From NCBI GenBank assembly GCA_002478265.1, contig DLNC01000026.1, forward strand, positions 56,116 through 120,115: 64,000 nt of DNA, read 5' to 3'. The translations under genes were made by a program, and so were the position numbers. This DNA is from Syntrophaceae bacterium UBA7520. Lineage in GTDB: Bacteria > Desulfobacterota > Syntrophia > Syntrophales > Smithellaceae. Below are positions 18,223 through 26,733 of this stretch, in pieces. Numbering within the stretch: position 1 is the stretch's first letter; every line of letters begins with the position of its first letter. Under the pieces are notes generated by a model. The model was not told the origin of the DNA. It ran no database searches and saw nothing but the letters and a program-made list of their open reading frames with translations.

Positions 18223-19254
18223 TTACAAAGACTTTCTTTTTAAAAGAAAAATAAAGTACGGCGCGCCGCACAGAGCCGTAATCACGCCCACCGGCAATTC
18301 CGAAGGCATCATCAATACCCTGGATAAAGTGTCGGCAATCACCAGAAAAGAAGCGCCAAAAAGCGCCGCCACGGGCATGAGCATACGATGGTCGGAGCCA
18401 AACAAAAGGCGCATCATATGCGGCACCATAATACCCACAAACCCGATCAGGCCGGCCAGCGCCACTGTCACGGAAACCATCAGCGAAGTAACAACCAGCA
18501 ACCACGGTTTGGTCCTTTCTACATTCACGCCCAAATGCCGCGCCGTCTCTTCACCCTGCACCATCAAATTAAGTTTGCCCGCCTGCCCGTAGAGAAGAAA
18601 AAATCCCGCAAACAGACACAAGGCGGTCACGCCGATCTCGCTCCACGCGGCGCGCGACAAATCACCCATCAGCCAGAAGGTGATGGAGTGCAATTCCAGG
18701 CTGCCGACTAGGGAAAGAAAAAAAAGGATAGCCGCGGCAAAAAAAGCATTGATGACCACGCCGGTAAGCAAGAGTGAATTGTCCATTAACGCGCCTCTTG
18801 CCCCACCGGCGACAATAAACAATAAAAAAACCGTAATCAACGCGCCGCAAAAGGCCAGAAGAGGAACCCCCAGATAAAATGAGCCGGCGCCGATAACAAT
18901 GCCGATAATCGCGCCTACCGCCGCTCCGCCGGAAATACCCAATATATAAGGATCTGCCAGCGGATTGCGCAAGAGCGCCTGAAAAATAACCCCGCCCAGG
19001 GATAAAACAGCTCCGACGACGCCCGCGAACAAAACCCGCGGCAGGCGCACGGAAAAGACAATTAATTCTTCCTGAGAATCAATGGAAAAATTGCCGGCAA
19101 GAGCCTTGCCCAGGAAGCGCAGAAGAACGCTCCATTCGACATGGACACTGCCCACGGCAAGCGAAACAAGGCAAAGCATGATAAAAACGAAAAGCATCAG
19201 GGAGCTGACTTTCAGCACCCGTGATGCGGTCACCCGCTGATAAATAGTTTTCAT
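18223..19254 (-). CDS. btuC: FecCD/BtuC-type ABC transporter permease
   Basis: 343 residues, about ten transmembrane segments. Family signatures include VRLPRVLFAGVVGAVLSLGG, FQALLRNPLADPYILGISGGA, and the C-terminal GLIGFVGIMVPHMMRLLFGSDHR followed by PSELPVGVITALCGAPYFI. This is the inner-membrane channel for vitamin B12 or an iron chelate. Assigned to corrinoid by context only. It starts 4 bp after the cytochrome b gene, so a promoter may be further upstream or inside that gene. Confidence 0.88.
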   Translation of the reverse strand: MKTIYQRVTASRVLKVSSLMLFVFIMLCLVSLAVGSVHVEWSVLLRFLGKALAGNFSIDSQEELIVFSVRLPRVLFAGVVGAVLSLGGVIFQALLRNPLADPYILGISGGAAVGAIIGIVIGAGSFYLGVPLLAFCGALITVFLLFIVAGGARGALMDNSLLLTGVVINAFFAAAILFFLSLVGSLELHSITFWLMGDLSRAAWSEIGVTALCLFAGFFLLYGQAGKLNLMVQGEETARHLGVNVERTKPWLLVVTSLMVSVTVALAGLIGFVGIMVPHMMRLLFGSDHRMLMPVAALFGASFLVIADTLSRVLMMPSELPVGVITALCGAPYFIFLLKRKSL

Positions 19255-19258
19255 CCTC

Positions 19259-20023
19259 CTACTTTGTTTTTACTTTGCGCGGCTTCTTGCTTTTTTTTCT
19301 TAATGCTTTTCTTTTCGTGCTTACGGCGGATTTTTTTCTTTCTGAAATCTTTACTCCTTCGAGATCAGCAAGCCATAAAGGATGCCGATGGCGGGCGTAA
19401 TCGAGCCGCACGCGGCCAGAAAAAATACCACGCACCAGAGGCCAATTGGGCTTAAGCGCGATCGCCGCCATGTGCGCCAGAAAAGCCAGAAAAAATAAAA
19501 TAAAAAAAATGTTGTGAATCCAGGTCGCCCATAAAACAACTGTGCGCGATATATCCGGCGCGTAAATATTTTTATATGTTTTTATCAGCCCCGAAACAAT
19601 CAGCATCAGGATGATAAAGGCCATGCCCGCGTAAGCCAGGCGCTGCTCGGGCAGATATTTATGCATGGGCGGTTCTTTTCCGAAACCGAACATGCTTTTT
19701 ATGACGGCAACCGAAGCGGAAAAATCACCCTTTCTGGGCAGCAGGCCAAATTCCCCACGTGCGCCATGATAAACCACATGGAAAATAGCCGCCGCAATAA
19801 AAACCAGCGCCGCGCCGTAGTGCAGATATAAAGAAGTAATGAAATCGGCGCTCCATCCCAGGCCAGGGATTGTTATAATGTAGTAGCGTTTAGCCACCGG
19901 CAATTCGAATATTCCCGTCATCAGTAAAATCAGTCCGGAGACGGCGATGGCCCAGTGTTCGATCAGTTCCACCATGCTGTGACGAACAACGAGATTTTTT
20001 TGCGCCAGTATTTTTTCAGCCAT
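19259..20023 (-). CDS. Membrane cytochrome b subunit (formate dehydrogenase gamma/HybB-like)
   Basis: 254 residues with four or five membrane helices. His residues for heme b are visible in VVRHSMVELIEHWA, YLHYGAALVFI, FHVVYHGARG and WIHNIFFILFFLAFLAHM, as in FdnI/cytochrome b561-type quinone reductases. The C-terminal 35 residues are an extraordinary Lys/Arg-rich tail (KKSAVSTKRKALRKKSKKPR). It overlaps the ferredoxin gene by 8 bp, so the two are translated together as an electron-transfer module. No catalytic molybdopterin or NiFe subunit lies next to them. Confidence 0.8.
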   Translation of the reverse strand: MAEKILAQKNLVVRHSMVELIEHWAIAVSGLILLMTGIFELPVAKRYYIITIPGLGWSADFITSLYLHYGAALVFIAAAIFHVVYHGARGEFGLLPRKGDFSASVAVIKSMFGFGKEPPMHKYLPEQRLAYAGMAFIILMLIVSGLIKTYKNIYAPDISRTVVLWATWIHNIFFILFFLAFLAHMAAIALKPNWPLVRGIFSGRVRLDYARHRHPLWLADLEGVKISERKKSAVSTKRKALRKKSKKPRKVKTK

Positions 20024-21029
20024 TTTTCCCCTCCTTCTTTTTCAATTGACCCTTGCGGCGCGAAAACCAGTTCCACGCGCCTGCCGCGCCCGCCGCGGCC
20101 AGCCCCAAAAACGGCGCGGCCAAAACCATCTTTCCCAACGGGTCCGTGCCGGCCATGCGGCGCGGAATTTCCATTTTCATATCCGGTTGGCCAGGCTTTC
20201 TGATCATGGTTTTATTGATTTCTTCAAACGGAACGGGAGAAATATATAATGTAGCTGTGCCACCATTTTGCACGTCGCCGTAAATCCAGCCGTTTATGCG
20301 ACGGGCGCGCTCAACCGCCACTTGCTTGATTGCTTTTTCCGATCCGATCAGCAATGCTTCCCGCGGACATGCCTCCACGCAGCCGGGCAGTTTTCCTTCT
20401 TTGAGTCTATCAAAACATAAATCACATTTGTACATCACGCCATTGCCCATAAGGCCGGGCAGAACATGCAGATAAATTCCGACGCCGGATTGCCGTTGCG
20501 GAATTTCCCAGGGGCAGACATCCCGGCATTTCGCGCCGCCGAAGCACTGATTCTGGTTAATCACCACAGCGCCGTTTTTGAATTTGTGATTAGCGGAAAA
20601 GGGACAAATCGTCGCGCAAGCCGGATTATCGCAGTGCATGCAGCGACGCGGCACATAAATGGTCCTTTTTCTTCCTGCAAAATCAATCTCCGCTTTATGC
20701 ACATAAATAAAATTATAAGGAGTTAAACGGTCAAACACCTCTTTCTTTTTCGACCAGTCTTCGATAGTTTTCCGCGGCCAGGGTTCCGGAATCGGATCAA
20801 TCGGAGGAGGAATTTTATTTTTGTTTATCTCTTTGCAGATAGCCACGCAAGCGGGAATCTCCCGGTCCGCACAACCGTCACACAGGTTCAAATCAATGAT
20901 GGTCGATAATTTTTCGCCTGCCTCCGCCGACGCGTTTTTGGTTATACCAAAACCGGAAACAAGAGACGCGCCTGCCGTGAGCTGCAAAAAAGTCCGGCGG
21001 CTTAATCCTGAATTATTTTTTTTACTCAT
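20016..21029 (-). CDS. Tat-exported four-cluster ferredoxin subunit (FdhB/HybA type)
   Basis: About 337 residues. The twin-arginine signal SRRTFLQLTAGASLVSGFG lies at the N-terminus, followed by cysteine sets CDGCADREIPACVAIC, CMHCDNPACATICP, CFGGAKCRDVCPWEIP and CDLCFDRLKEGKLPGCVEACP: four 4Fe-4S clusters as in FdnH, HybA and DmsB. A C-terminal hydrophobic helix (VLAAPFLGLAAAGAAGAW) anchors it. The ATG at 21029 has GAGGTG in front. It would carry electrons between a periplasmic oxidoreductase and the cytochrome b encoded next. Confidence 0.85.
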   Translation of the reverse strand: MSKKNNSGLSRRTFLQLTAGASLVSGFGITKNASAEAGEKLSTIIDLNLCDGCADREIPACVAICKEINKNKIPPPIDPIPEPWPRKTIEDWSKKKEVFDRLTPYNFIYVHKAEIDFAGRKRTIYVPRRCMHCDNPACATICPFSANHKFKNGAVVINQNQCFGGAKCRDVCPWEIPQRQSGVGIYLHVLPGLMGNGVMYKCDLCFDRLKEGKLPGCVEACPREALLIGSEKAIKQVAVERARRINGWIYGDVQNGGTATLYISPVPFEEINKTMIRKPGQPDMKMEIPRRMAGTDPLGKMVLAAPFLGLAAAGAAGAWNWFSRRKGQLKKKEGKNG

Positions 21030-21061
21030 TTTTAACACCTCGATAAGAGCTTTGTTCTGGT

Positions 21062-21289
21062 TTAATTTTTTCTCTGCTCCACGCATACTGAATAGGGAAC
21101 CTCCACCGTATAGTACCGATACATAAGGCAACGGTTATAAGGCGTGCGCTCCCATGACGTGCATTCTTTTTTGCTTTCTGTTCGATAGCGTGTTTCCCAA
21201 CGCACACAATTGGCGGCGGCACAGCCATTTATTACCATGACACTAAGCACAATAATCAACACCAGATTACTTCTAAAAATATTTTTCAT
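21062..21289 (-). CDS. Small cysteine-rich lipoprotein
   Basis: 75 residues. The N-terminus is a short basic region and hydrophobic core ending in a lipobox (VINGCA), so it should be lipidated. The mature part has four more Cys and many aromatic and Arg/Glu residues (NCVRWETRYRTESKKECTSW). The ATG at 21289 has GGGAG upstream. It lies 32 bp before the ferredoxin gene on the same strand. No family recognised. Confidence 0.65.
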   Translation of the reverse strand: MKNIFRSNLVLIIVLSVMVINGCAAANCVRWETRYRTESKKECTSWERTPYNRCLMYRYYTVEVPYSVCVEQRKN

Positions 21290-21348
21290 TACTTGCTCCC
21301 ACAATTTTTGTCCAACAAAATACCTGCCGACAATGAAAACCAGATTTT

Positions 21349-22539
21349 TTATTTCCTGCTGACACGGATTTTATACGCGTCGCCTGTTTTTTCCAAAAGT
21401 TTTATTTCGACGCCCCTCTCTTTATCGATAAATACCGCTTGATCCGGCAGGTCATACGCGGCGCCTTGCAGATAAGAAACAGATGGATTTGCGTCCATCA
21501 ACTTTACCGGCGCGCGGCCGTGCCGGCATTCAGCCACCGTATCATCCGCGTACATAATTAATATCCCTTTTCCGGGCAGATGAGCATCGAAATCACCCAG
21601 CGGTTGACGGTTTTCGATTAAATAAAACGTTGTCTTAGTCAGTGGAATTTTTATTACCAGCGTGTCCGACGCGCCGTCTTCCAACGGACCCAAGACAAGT
21701 TCCGCCGTCTGTTTCGGCTCCACAATTTTTATTTTTTCCGGCGCGATCCAGCCTAGTCTCAGTTTCGTCCAGGAAGATATCCCCGGCGGCGGAAGATGCC
21801 GCTGATAAAGATGACAGGACATCGGATCCCAGTAACCCATATTAATTAGCGCTTTGGCCCAGCCGGAAAATAACGTGGGGTGTTGCGCCTGGATATCATG
21901 ATCATAAAGGCAGGGCACAACTCTTTTGCCGTCGCGCACGCCACCCCAGACATGCGCTACATCATGAAAAAGCGTCCCGAGATGCGCCTGAAAAGTAAAA
22001 ATGGCCACGCCGCCCGGCACCACCTGCCCCTTCTTTTTTGTTTTGAACACGATATCCTGCGACCACCCCAGCATCCCCGGGTAACCACAGAGCCCGATCA
22101 TGCCGTATTCTTCAAATTTCGCGCTGAGAAACAAAACAATAAAAGAATAACGCGAAAAATCATTTTCTTCATCCGCCGCGTCAATGGAATCCTGTATCAG
22201 CTTAACAATGCGGGATTTATCCACCTGAAGGTTGGCATCCGATATTGAATATTGCTTAATCGAGTCCGGAAGCTTGTGCCAGCCGGTAAAATCAAACTCG
22301 GCGCATACTTTGCCATAGGACATCTCCCGCACATAATTATTCAGCTGTTTGAAGCGGTCACGGACAAAATAATCATCAACTTTAGGGATAACGTAGGGAA
22401 ACTCGACAAGAATGACCAGCCCTTTCTTCTTTTCGCATTCGTCTTCCTTTGCCGTGTCTGCCGCCGCCGCCGATGCCTTAAGCAAGAAAAGAAGGCTGAT
22501 CAAGACCAACGCCATACTGTAGACACGCTTTTTAAACAT
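21349..22539 (-). CDS. Secreted M6-like metallopeptidase with altered zinc motif
   Basis: 396 residues with a signal peptide (MFKKRVYSMALVLISLLFLLKASA). The body has the layout of M6 (immune inhibitor A-like) peptidases: KGLVILVEFPYV, then NNYVREMSYGKV, the metal region LGTLFHDVAHVWGG, and GYWDPMSCH, then ENRQPLGDFDAHLPGKGILI. The canonical HExxH is HDVAH, so the general-base Glu is Asp, and the third-ligand spacing is also off. It may be a weak peptidase or an inactive binding protein. Start chosen at the ATG at 22539, which has GGAGG upstream. Confidence 0.65.
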   Translation of the reverse strand: MFKKRVYSMALVLISLLFLLKASAAAADTAKEDECEKKKGLVILVEFPYVIPKVDDYFVRDRFKQLNNYVREMSYGKVCAEFDFTGWHKLPDSIKQYSISDANLQVDKSRIVKLIQDSIDAADEENDFSRYSFIVLFLSAKFEEYGMIGLCGYPGMLGWSQDIVFKTKKKGQVVPGGVAIFTFQAHLGTLFHDVAHVWGGVRDGKRVVPCLYDHDIQAQHPTLFSGWAKALINMGYWDPMSCHLYQRHLPPPGISSWTKLRLGWIAPEKIKIVEPKQTAELVLGPLEDGASDTLVIKIPLTKTTFYLIENRQPLGDFDAHLPGKGILIMYADDTVAECRHGRAPVKLMDANPSVSYLQGAAYDLPDQAVFIDKERGVEIKLLEKTGDAYKIRVSRK

Positions 22540-22649
22540 GCCGGGCCTCCATGAATATTTTTGTAAAAAGTAGCACATCCACTTAATTTGTAAAGAGGAT
22601 AAGTGAGAAAGAAAATAAAGATTTATTCTCTTGAAATTATACAGATTAT

Positions 22650-23408
22650 TCAATACTTACCGACAGCGGCCAGATAGATGGTGAATTCTTCCTCGCCGTC
22701 CACGCCGAGAAGTTCATCGCAGGCATTTTGATTATAGGCAGCCACGGCGCAGCAACCCGCGTCGATACTCTGGCAGGCCAGATACAGATTCTGGCCGACG
22801 TGACCCGCGTCGATCGCAATCACCTTGTGCGCGGCCAGATCGTAGCGCCATTCCATTCGGGAGGGAATCGCCGTCCAGAAAAATGTTACGGCTGATGTGG
22901 CAATAAAATTCTGACCAAAGCAGGCGGCCGCCGCTTTGCGCCCGATTTGTTCATCCAGCTTTAATTGCGCCAGCCTTTCTTCGAAAGGCAGATAACGGTA
23001 AAGCCCGGCGGGCAAGTCCTGAACACAGTTTATAATTAGGTAAGTCTCAAACGAGTGGCGCGCGCCGGCGGAAGGAACAGAACGCAAAGCGGTTTCGGGG
23101 CTGATGACACAGCGCACCCCTTGCGTCGCCCAGAGCAGCGCGGCAAGCTCTTCCAGCGTCAGTGGATCTTTTTTATAATCGCGCACGCTTTCCCGAAAAG
23201 CAATCGCTTCACCTACAGGGATCTTTCCCAATCTGATGAGCGCATTTTTCCCCACAGGCAAATCAATTTTCGGCACGCCGGCAGGACAGGGCTTTTGCGG
23301 CGGCGGCGCGGGACGCCCCTGGCTTTGATCTGTCTGTGAAAAATTAATCTGCTGACGGATGATATCTTTTAGAAAAAATCTGTTGGCTTCGAAACGTTTT
23401 TTTGGCAT
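22650..23408 (-). CDS. SagB-type nitroreductase-like FMN oxidoreductase
   Basis: 252 residues. Blocks ESVRDYKKDPLTLEELAALLWATQG, SAGARHSFETYLI, LPAGLYRYLPFEERL and GHVGQNLYLACQSIDAGCCAVAAYN mark the SagB/ThcOx branch of the nitroreductase superfamily, which binds FMN. SagB proteins dehydrogenate azolines in peptide antibiotics, but many occur alone. No YcaO/SagCD cyclodehydratase or precursor peptide is recognisable nearby, so a housekeeping redox role is more likely. The preceding gene is 57 bp away. Confidence 0.8.
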   Translation of the reverse strand: MPKKRFEANRFFLKDIIRQQINFSQTDQSQGRPAPPPQKPCPAGVPKIDLPVGKNALIRLGKIPVGEAIAFRESVRDYKKDPLTLEELAALLWATQGVRCVISPETALRSVPSAGARHSFETYLIINCVQDLPAGLYRYLPFEERLAQLKLDEQIGRKAAAACFGQNFIATSAVTFFWTAIPSRMEWRYDLAAHKVIAIDAGHVGQNLYLACQSIDAGCCAVAAYNQNACDELLGVDGEEEFTIYLAAVGKY

Positions 23409-23465
23409 TTGCTTAATAGTTTAATTTATAATTTTATCCCAACAAATGCCCACCTACCGGACAAT

Positions 23466-23915
23466 CTATCCGTCCTTCAGTTTATCACAATCAGCAATGT
23501 CTTGGGGTCTGCCGCTGGCGCGCTTGTTGGTTAAAAGATCATCTTTTGATATGAAATTTGCCGTAAAATCGACGAAGTCAGCGATAACACGATTCTGAAA
23601 ACATTCTTTAAATTGGACGCCATCAATTGATGTTAGTATCTCTAACCGCATAGGAGGAACACCCATGCGAATAACCTGTTTTTCTTTCAGAAAAATTTCT
23701 TTATTCACATCAGGAAAGTCAAAACCGAATTGCCGTAAAGCTTCGGCCATTTTCAAGGCGTTTTTTTCATTTACCGGAACCCAAATATCCAAGTCGCCTG
23801 TTGCCCGGGGATATCCGTAAAAGCCAACCGCATAGCCACCGATAATCAGGTATTCAATTTGTTTTGAGTTCAGTAATTTCAAGAACTCTTTGAAGTCGCG
23901 CGGAAACTCGATCAT
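23466..23915 (-). CDS. Nucleotidyltransferase of the MNT/AbiEii-like class
   Basis: 149 residues. The polymerase-beta-like core EYLIIGGYAVGFYGYPRATG followed by DLDIWV contains the GG...G motif and the metal-binding Asp pair. Such minimal nucleotidyltransferases act as antitoxins of HEPN toxins or as stand-alone enzymes. Its N-terminus overlaps by 62 bp the 3' part of a small gene (23854-24054) in another frame, an arrangement seen repeatedly in other bacteria. Substrate unknown. Confidence 0.75.
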   Translation of the reverse strand: MIEFPRDFKEFLKLLNSKQIEYLIIGGYAVGFYGYPRATGDLDIWVPVNEKNALKMAEALRQFGFDFPDVNKEIFLKEKQVIRMGVPPMRLEILTSIDGVQFKECFQNRVIADFVDFTANFISKDDLLTNKRASGRPQDIADCDKLKDG

Positions 23916-24054
23916 GCCCGAACATCACCTTTCTCATAAACTCGATTGCTTCTATTCTTTCAGTGGTACTGCGTTTGAGCCAGTAAGCTGTATCATCGGC
24001 TTCATGCAAATCAACCACTTCGATAATGTTTTTTTTAATTTTTTCTTCAAACAT
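23854..24054 (-). CDS. Small partner protein upstream of the nucleotidyltransferase
   Basis: 66 residues, beginning MFEEKIKKNIIEVVDLHEAD and containing AYWLKRSTTERIEAIEFMRK and a C-terminal RLQRVLEITEL. This pattern (Y-W-x-x-R-x-x-x-E-R-hydrophobic-x-A-hydrophobic-E-F-hydrophobic-R) recurs in small proteins encoded just before MNT-type nucleotidyltransferases. The extensive overlap with the next gene suggests coupled translation and a two-component, possibly toxin-antitoxin-like unit. No HEPN motif (R-x4-6-H) is apparent, so the mechanism is unknown. Confidence 0.6.
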   Translation of the reverse strand: MFEEKIKKNIIEVVDLHEADDTAYWLKRSTTERIEAIEFMRKVMFGHDRVSARLQRVLEITELKTN

Positions 24055-24190
24055 TTATTTTTTTATATCTGGCTTTCAATAACCTTTTGGAAAATAATCG
24101 ATTAATTGCCTGAAATCATAACACATTACCACCTTTTATAAAAGCGCAAAAAGGCTCAACGAATAGAATAAATCCTGCAATTATCTGTTT

Positions 24191-25129
24191 TTATCTGCTT
24201 TGGACAAAATCCGTTATTTCTTTGAACAAAGACGCGTCTGCGTAAAACGGCCAGTCGTTGTGTCCCGCGCCTTTGATAACCCACATCTTTTTTCTGCCCT
24301 CCGGCAGATTTTCATATAAAGCATAGGCGTGTCTGATGGGCAGGATTTCGTCGCGCTCGGCCGCGACGACGGATATTTTTCTTGGGTAATTTTTCAGGTT
24401 TTCGATGCTGTCGTATTTATCGGTCAAAACCAGTTTCACCGGCAAAAAAGGAAACAGTGATTTGGCTACAGACGCGAGCGAATCCCAAGGTGTTATCAAA
24501 ATTATTCCGGCAATGGGAACTTCTGTTTGTTTGGCGATCGCCGCGGCCACGCCACAGCCCAATGATTCTCCCAAAAGATAAAGCGGCTCTCCGTATTGCT
24601 TATAAGCTATACTTACCGTTTCCAATCCATCGCTAACAAATGGCTTTTCCCCCACTTTGCCCGGCCGCCCTCCGTATTTCGGATATTCAGCCAGAATTAC
24701 CCGAAAGCCCAGTTTCATCAGCGGCTCCAGATAAAATTCCCGGTCAAACGCTGTGCCGCCGTTGCCGTGAAACAAAACAATAGTGCCATTGGGCGCGGGC
24801 GTATTCCGCGCAGAGATAAGCCCCCGGTAATCTTTTTCAGATTTCTCCCAGAAGTTCAGATTAACTGATGCCAGCATCCTCTCCGAAGGAACTTCCGAGC
24901 TGGGAAAATAAAGAAATTTGTTTTGCATATTACAGCCTCTAAAAAATATTAAAAAAATAAATAAAAGTAGAATTATTCTTAATATCGACTTCAAGAATTG
25001 AATAATATTTTGTCCTTTCCTACTTTTATGTTTTTCATTCTTTCCGCTTTTAATACTTATTTGGAAAAGAGTAACATATCGTATTCTTTTGTAAAAGCAT
25101 AAAAATGAAAAGGCATTACATTTTAACAC
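24191..25129 (-). CDS. Membrane-anchored alpha/beta hydrolase
   Basis: Up to 312 residues. A hydrophobic anchor (ILRIILLLFIFLIFFRGC) is followed by LYFPSSEVP and an alpha/beta hydrolase domain: oxyanion region LFHGNGG, nucleophile elbow GESLGCG, acid Asp in ERDEILP, His in GAGHNDWP. Resembles the BEM46/YfhR-type family of unknown substrate. The start is uncertain: the first 40 residues are unusually rich in Lys and aromatic residues, and an initiation codon nearer the membrane helix is possible. Confidence 0.75.
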   Translation of the reverse strand: MLKCNAFSFLCFYKRIRYVTLFQISIKSGKNEKHKSRKGQNIIQFLKSILRIILLLFIFLIFFRGCNMQNKFLYFPSSEVPSERMLASVNLNFWEKSEKDYRGLISARNTPAPNGTIVLFHGNGGTAFDREFYLEPLMKLGFRVILAEYPKYGGRPGKVGEKPFVSDGLETVSIAYKQYGEPLYLLGESLGCGVAAAIAKQTEVPIAGIILITPWDSLASVAKSLFPFLPVKLVLTDKYDSIENLKNYPRKISVVAAERDEILPIRHAYALYENLPEGRKKMWVIKGAGHNDWPFYADASLFKEITDFVQSR

Positions 25130-25169
25130 TTCTCATAAGGTTGTAACTTACCAGAGAAACGGCATGAAC

Positions 25170-26597
25170 CTATTTTAGCTCCATGCAGAACTTATCAATC
25201 TTTTCTGGCGGGACTATGGGGTAAATGCCGGTATAGCAGGCCAGGCAGAAATTATTCCGGCCCAGGCCGGTGGCGCGGACCATGCCGTCGAGCGTGAGAT
25301 AATGAAGGGAATCCAGGCCGATGAATTCGGCAATGGCTTTTTCGTTTTCCTTGACGGCGGCAATGAGCTCTCCTTTGGAGGAAAAATCAATGCCGTAGGG
25401 GCACGGATAAATAGTGGGGGGGCAACTTACCGCCATATGAATTTCTTTGATGCCGGTTTTGCGCAGGCTCTGCACGCGGTTGCGGCTGGTCGTGCCGCGG
25501 ATAATTGAATCTTCCACAATCAGAACTTTTTTATTTTCCAGGAGGGGCTTTACGGGATTGAGTTTCACGCGCACACCGAAATCGCGCATCGGCTGGGTTG
25601 GCTGAATAAAAGTGCGACCCACGTAGTGGTTGCGGATCATGCCCATCTCAAAGGTGATGCCGCTTTCTTCGGCGTAACCGAGCGCGGCGTAATTGCCCGA
25701 ATCGGGAAACGGCATGACAATTTCCACGTCTGGCCGGTATTCGCGCGCCAGTTCATGGCCCAGGCGCTTGCGGCACAGATACACGTTCTGACCGAAAATC
25801 TGGCTGTCCGGGCGGGCAAAATAAATGAGTTCAAAGATACAGTGGCACGTTTTAACTTTGGGGAAAGGTCTCAGGCTTTTCAAACCTTTTGCGTCAATGA
25901 TGATGATTTCTCCCGGCTCGACATCACGGATATAATCGGCGCCGATCAGATCAAAAGCGCAGGTCTCCGAGGCAATCACCCAGGAGCCGTTTAGTTTACC
26001 AAGCGCCAGCGGCCGAAAACCGCGCGGGTCGCGCGCGGCGATTATTTTGTCGCGCGTAATCATCACCAGGCAGTAAGCGCCTTCCACGCGCGCCAGCGAA
26101 GCGGTGAGCGATTCTTCCAGCCCTTTTTTCAGATGATGCGCCATGAGATGAATGATGACTTCGCTATCCATCGTGGATTGAAAAATCGAGCCGCTGTCTT
26201 CGAGCTCCTCGCGCAGTTTCTGCGCGTTGAGAATGTTGCCGTTGTGCGCCAGCGCGTAATATTCCTCGCCGAAATGCACCAGAAATGGCTGGGCGTTGGA
26301 AATGTTGGAAGAGCCGGTGGTGGAATAGCGCACATGCCCGATCGCGAGCGACCCGGCCAGTTTTTGCAGATTAGGTTCACGGAATACTTCCGAGGCTAGC
26401 CCCATGCCCTTGTGCTCGTAAACTTGACAGCCGTCGGAGCTGACGATGCCTGCCGATTCCTGCCCGCGGTGCTGCAGCGCAAAAAGGCCGAAGAAGGTCA
26501 CGCGCGAGGCGTCTTCATGTCCGTAGATGGCGAACACGCCGCACTCCTCGCGGGGGTAAGCGGATGTCTCTAATTTTTCTTCGAATAACGATTCCAT
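25170..26597 (-). CDS. purF: Amidophosphoribosyltransferase
   Basis: First committed step of purine synthesis: PRPP and glutamine give phosphoribosylamine. 475 residues. An 18-residue propeptide precedes the catalytic Cys (PREECGVFAIYG), as in the B. subtilis type. The PRPP-binding loop VLIVEDSIIRGTTSRN and the Fe-S ligand cysteines (CHCIFELIYFARPDS, CPPTIYPC, CLACYTGIYP) show that it is the 4Fe-4S-containing form. It lies 136 bp downstream of carB, and a repeat element separates them. Confidence 0.96.
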   Translation of the reverse strand: MESLFEEKLETSAYPREECGVFAIYGHEDASRVTFFGLFALQHRGQESAGIVSSDGCQVYEHKGMGLASEVFREPNLQKLAGSLAIGHVRYSTTGSSNISNAQPFLVHFGEEYYALAHNGNILNAQKLREELEDSGSIFQSTMDSEVIIHLMAHHLKKGLEESLTASLARVEGAYCLVMITRDKIIAARDPRGFRPLALGKLNGSWVIASETCAFDLIGADYIRDVEPGEIIIIDAKGLKSLRPFPKVKTCHCIFELIYFARPDSQIFGQNVYLCRKRLGHELAREYRPDVEIVMPFPDSGNYAALGYAEESGITFEMGMIRNHYVGRTFIQPTQPMRDFGVRVKLNPVKPLLENKKVLIVEDSIIRGTTSRNRVQSLRKTGIKEIHMAVSCPPTIYPCPYGIDFSSKGELIAAVKENEKAIAEFIGLDSLHYLTLDGMVRATGLGRNNFCLACYTGIYPIVPPEKIDKFCMELK

Positions 26598-26634
26598 AAA
26601 AAATACTTTCCCCTTATTAACATCAGTTCAACCC

Positions 26635-26731
26635 TGTCATTGCGGTGAGCCGAAGCCCTGAGCAAAGCGAATGGGTTGCGAGGCAATCTCATGCTTTAGA
26701 TCGCCACGGCGCTGCGCACCTCGCGATGACA
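26635..26731. repeat. MITE-like intergenic repeat with terminal inverted repeats
   Basis: 97 bp in the purF-carB gap. It begins TGTCATTGCG and ends CGCGATGACA; these termini are inverted repeats with one mismatch. Internally it has GCGAGGCAATCTC-type sequence that I recognise from dispersed repeats in other bacterial genomes. No open frame. Copies elsewhere in this window were not found apart from the different TGTCAT-type element near 58986. Confidence 0.6.
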
Positions 26732-26733
26732 AA

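Noticed and set aside
22650..23408. Azoline-peptide (RiPP) biosynthetic cluster around the SagB-like gene
   Set aside because: No YcaO/cyclodehydratase, precursor peptide or export gene in the neighbourhood.
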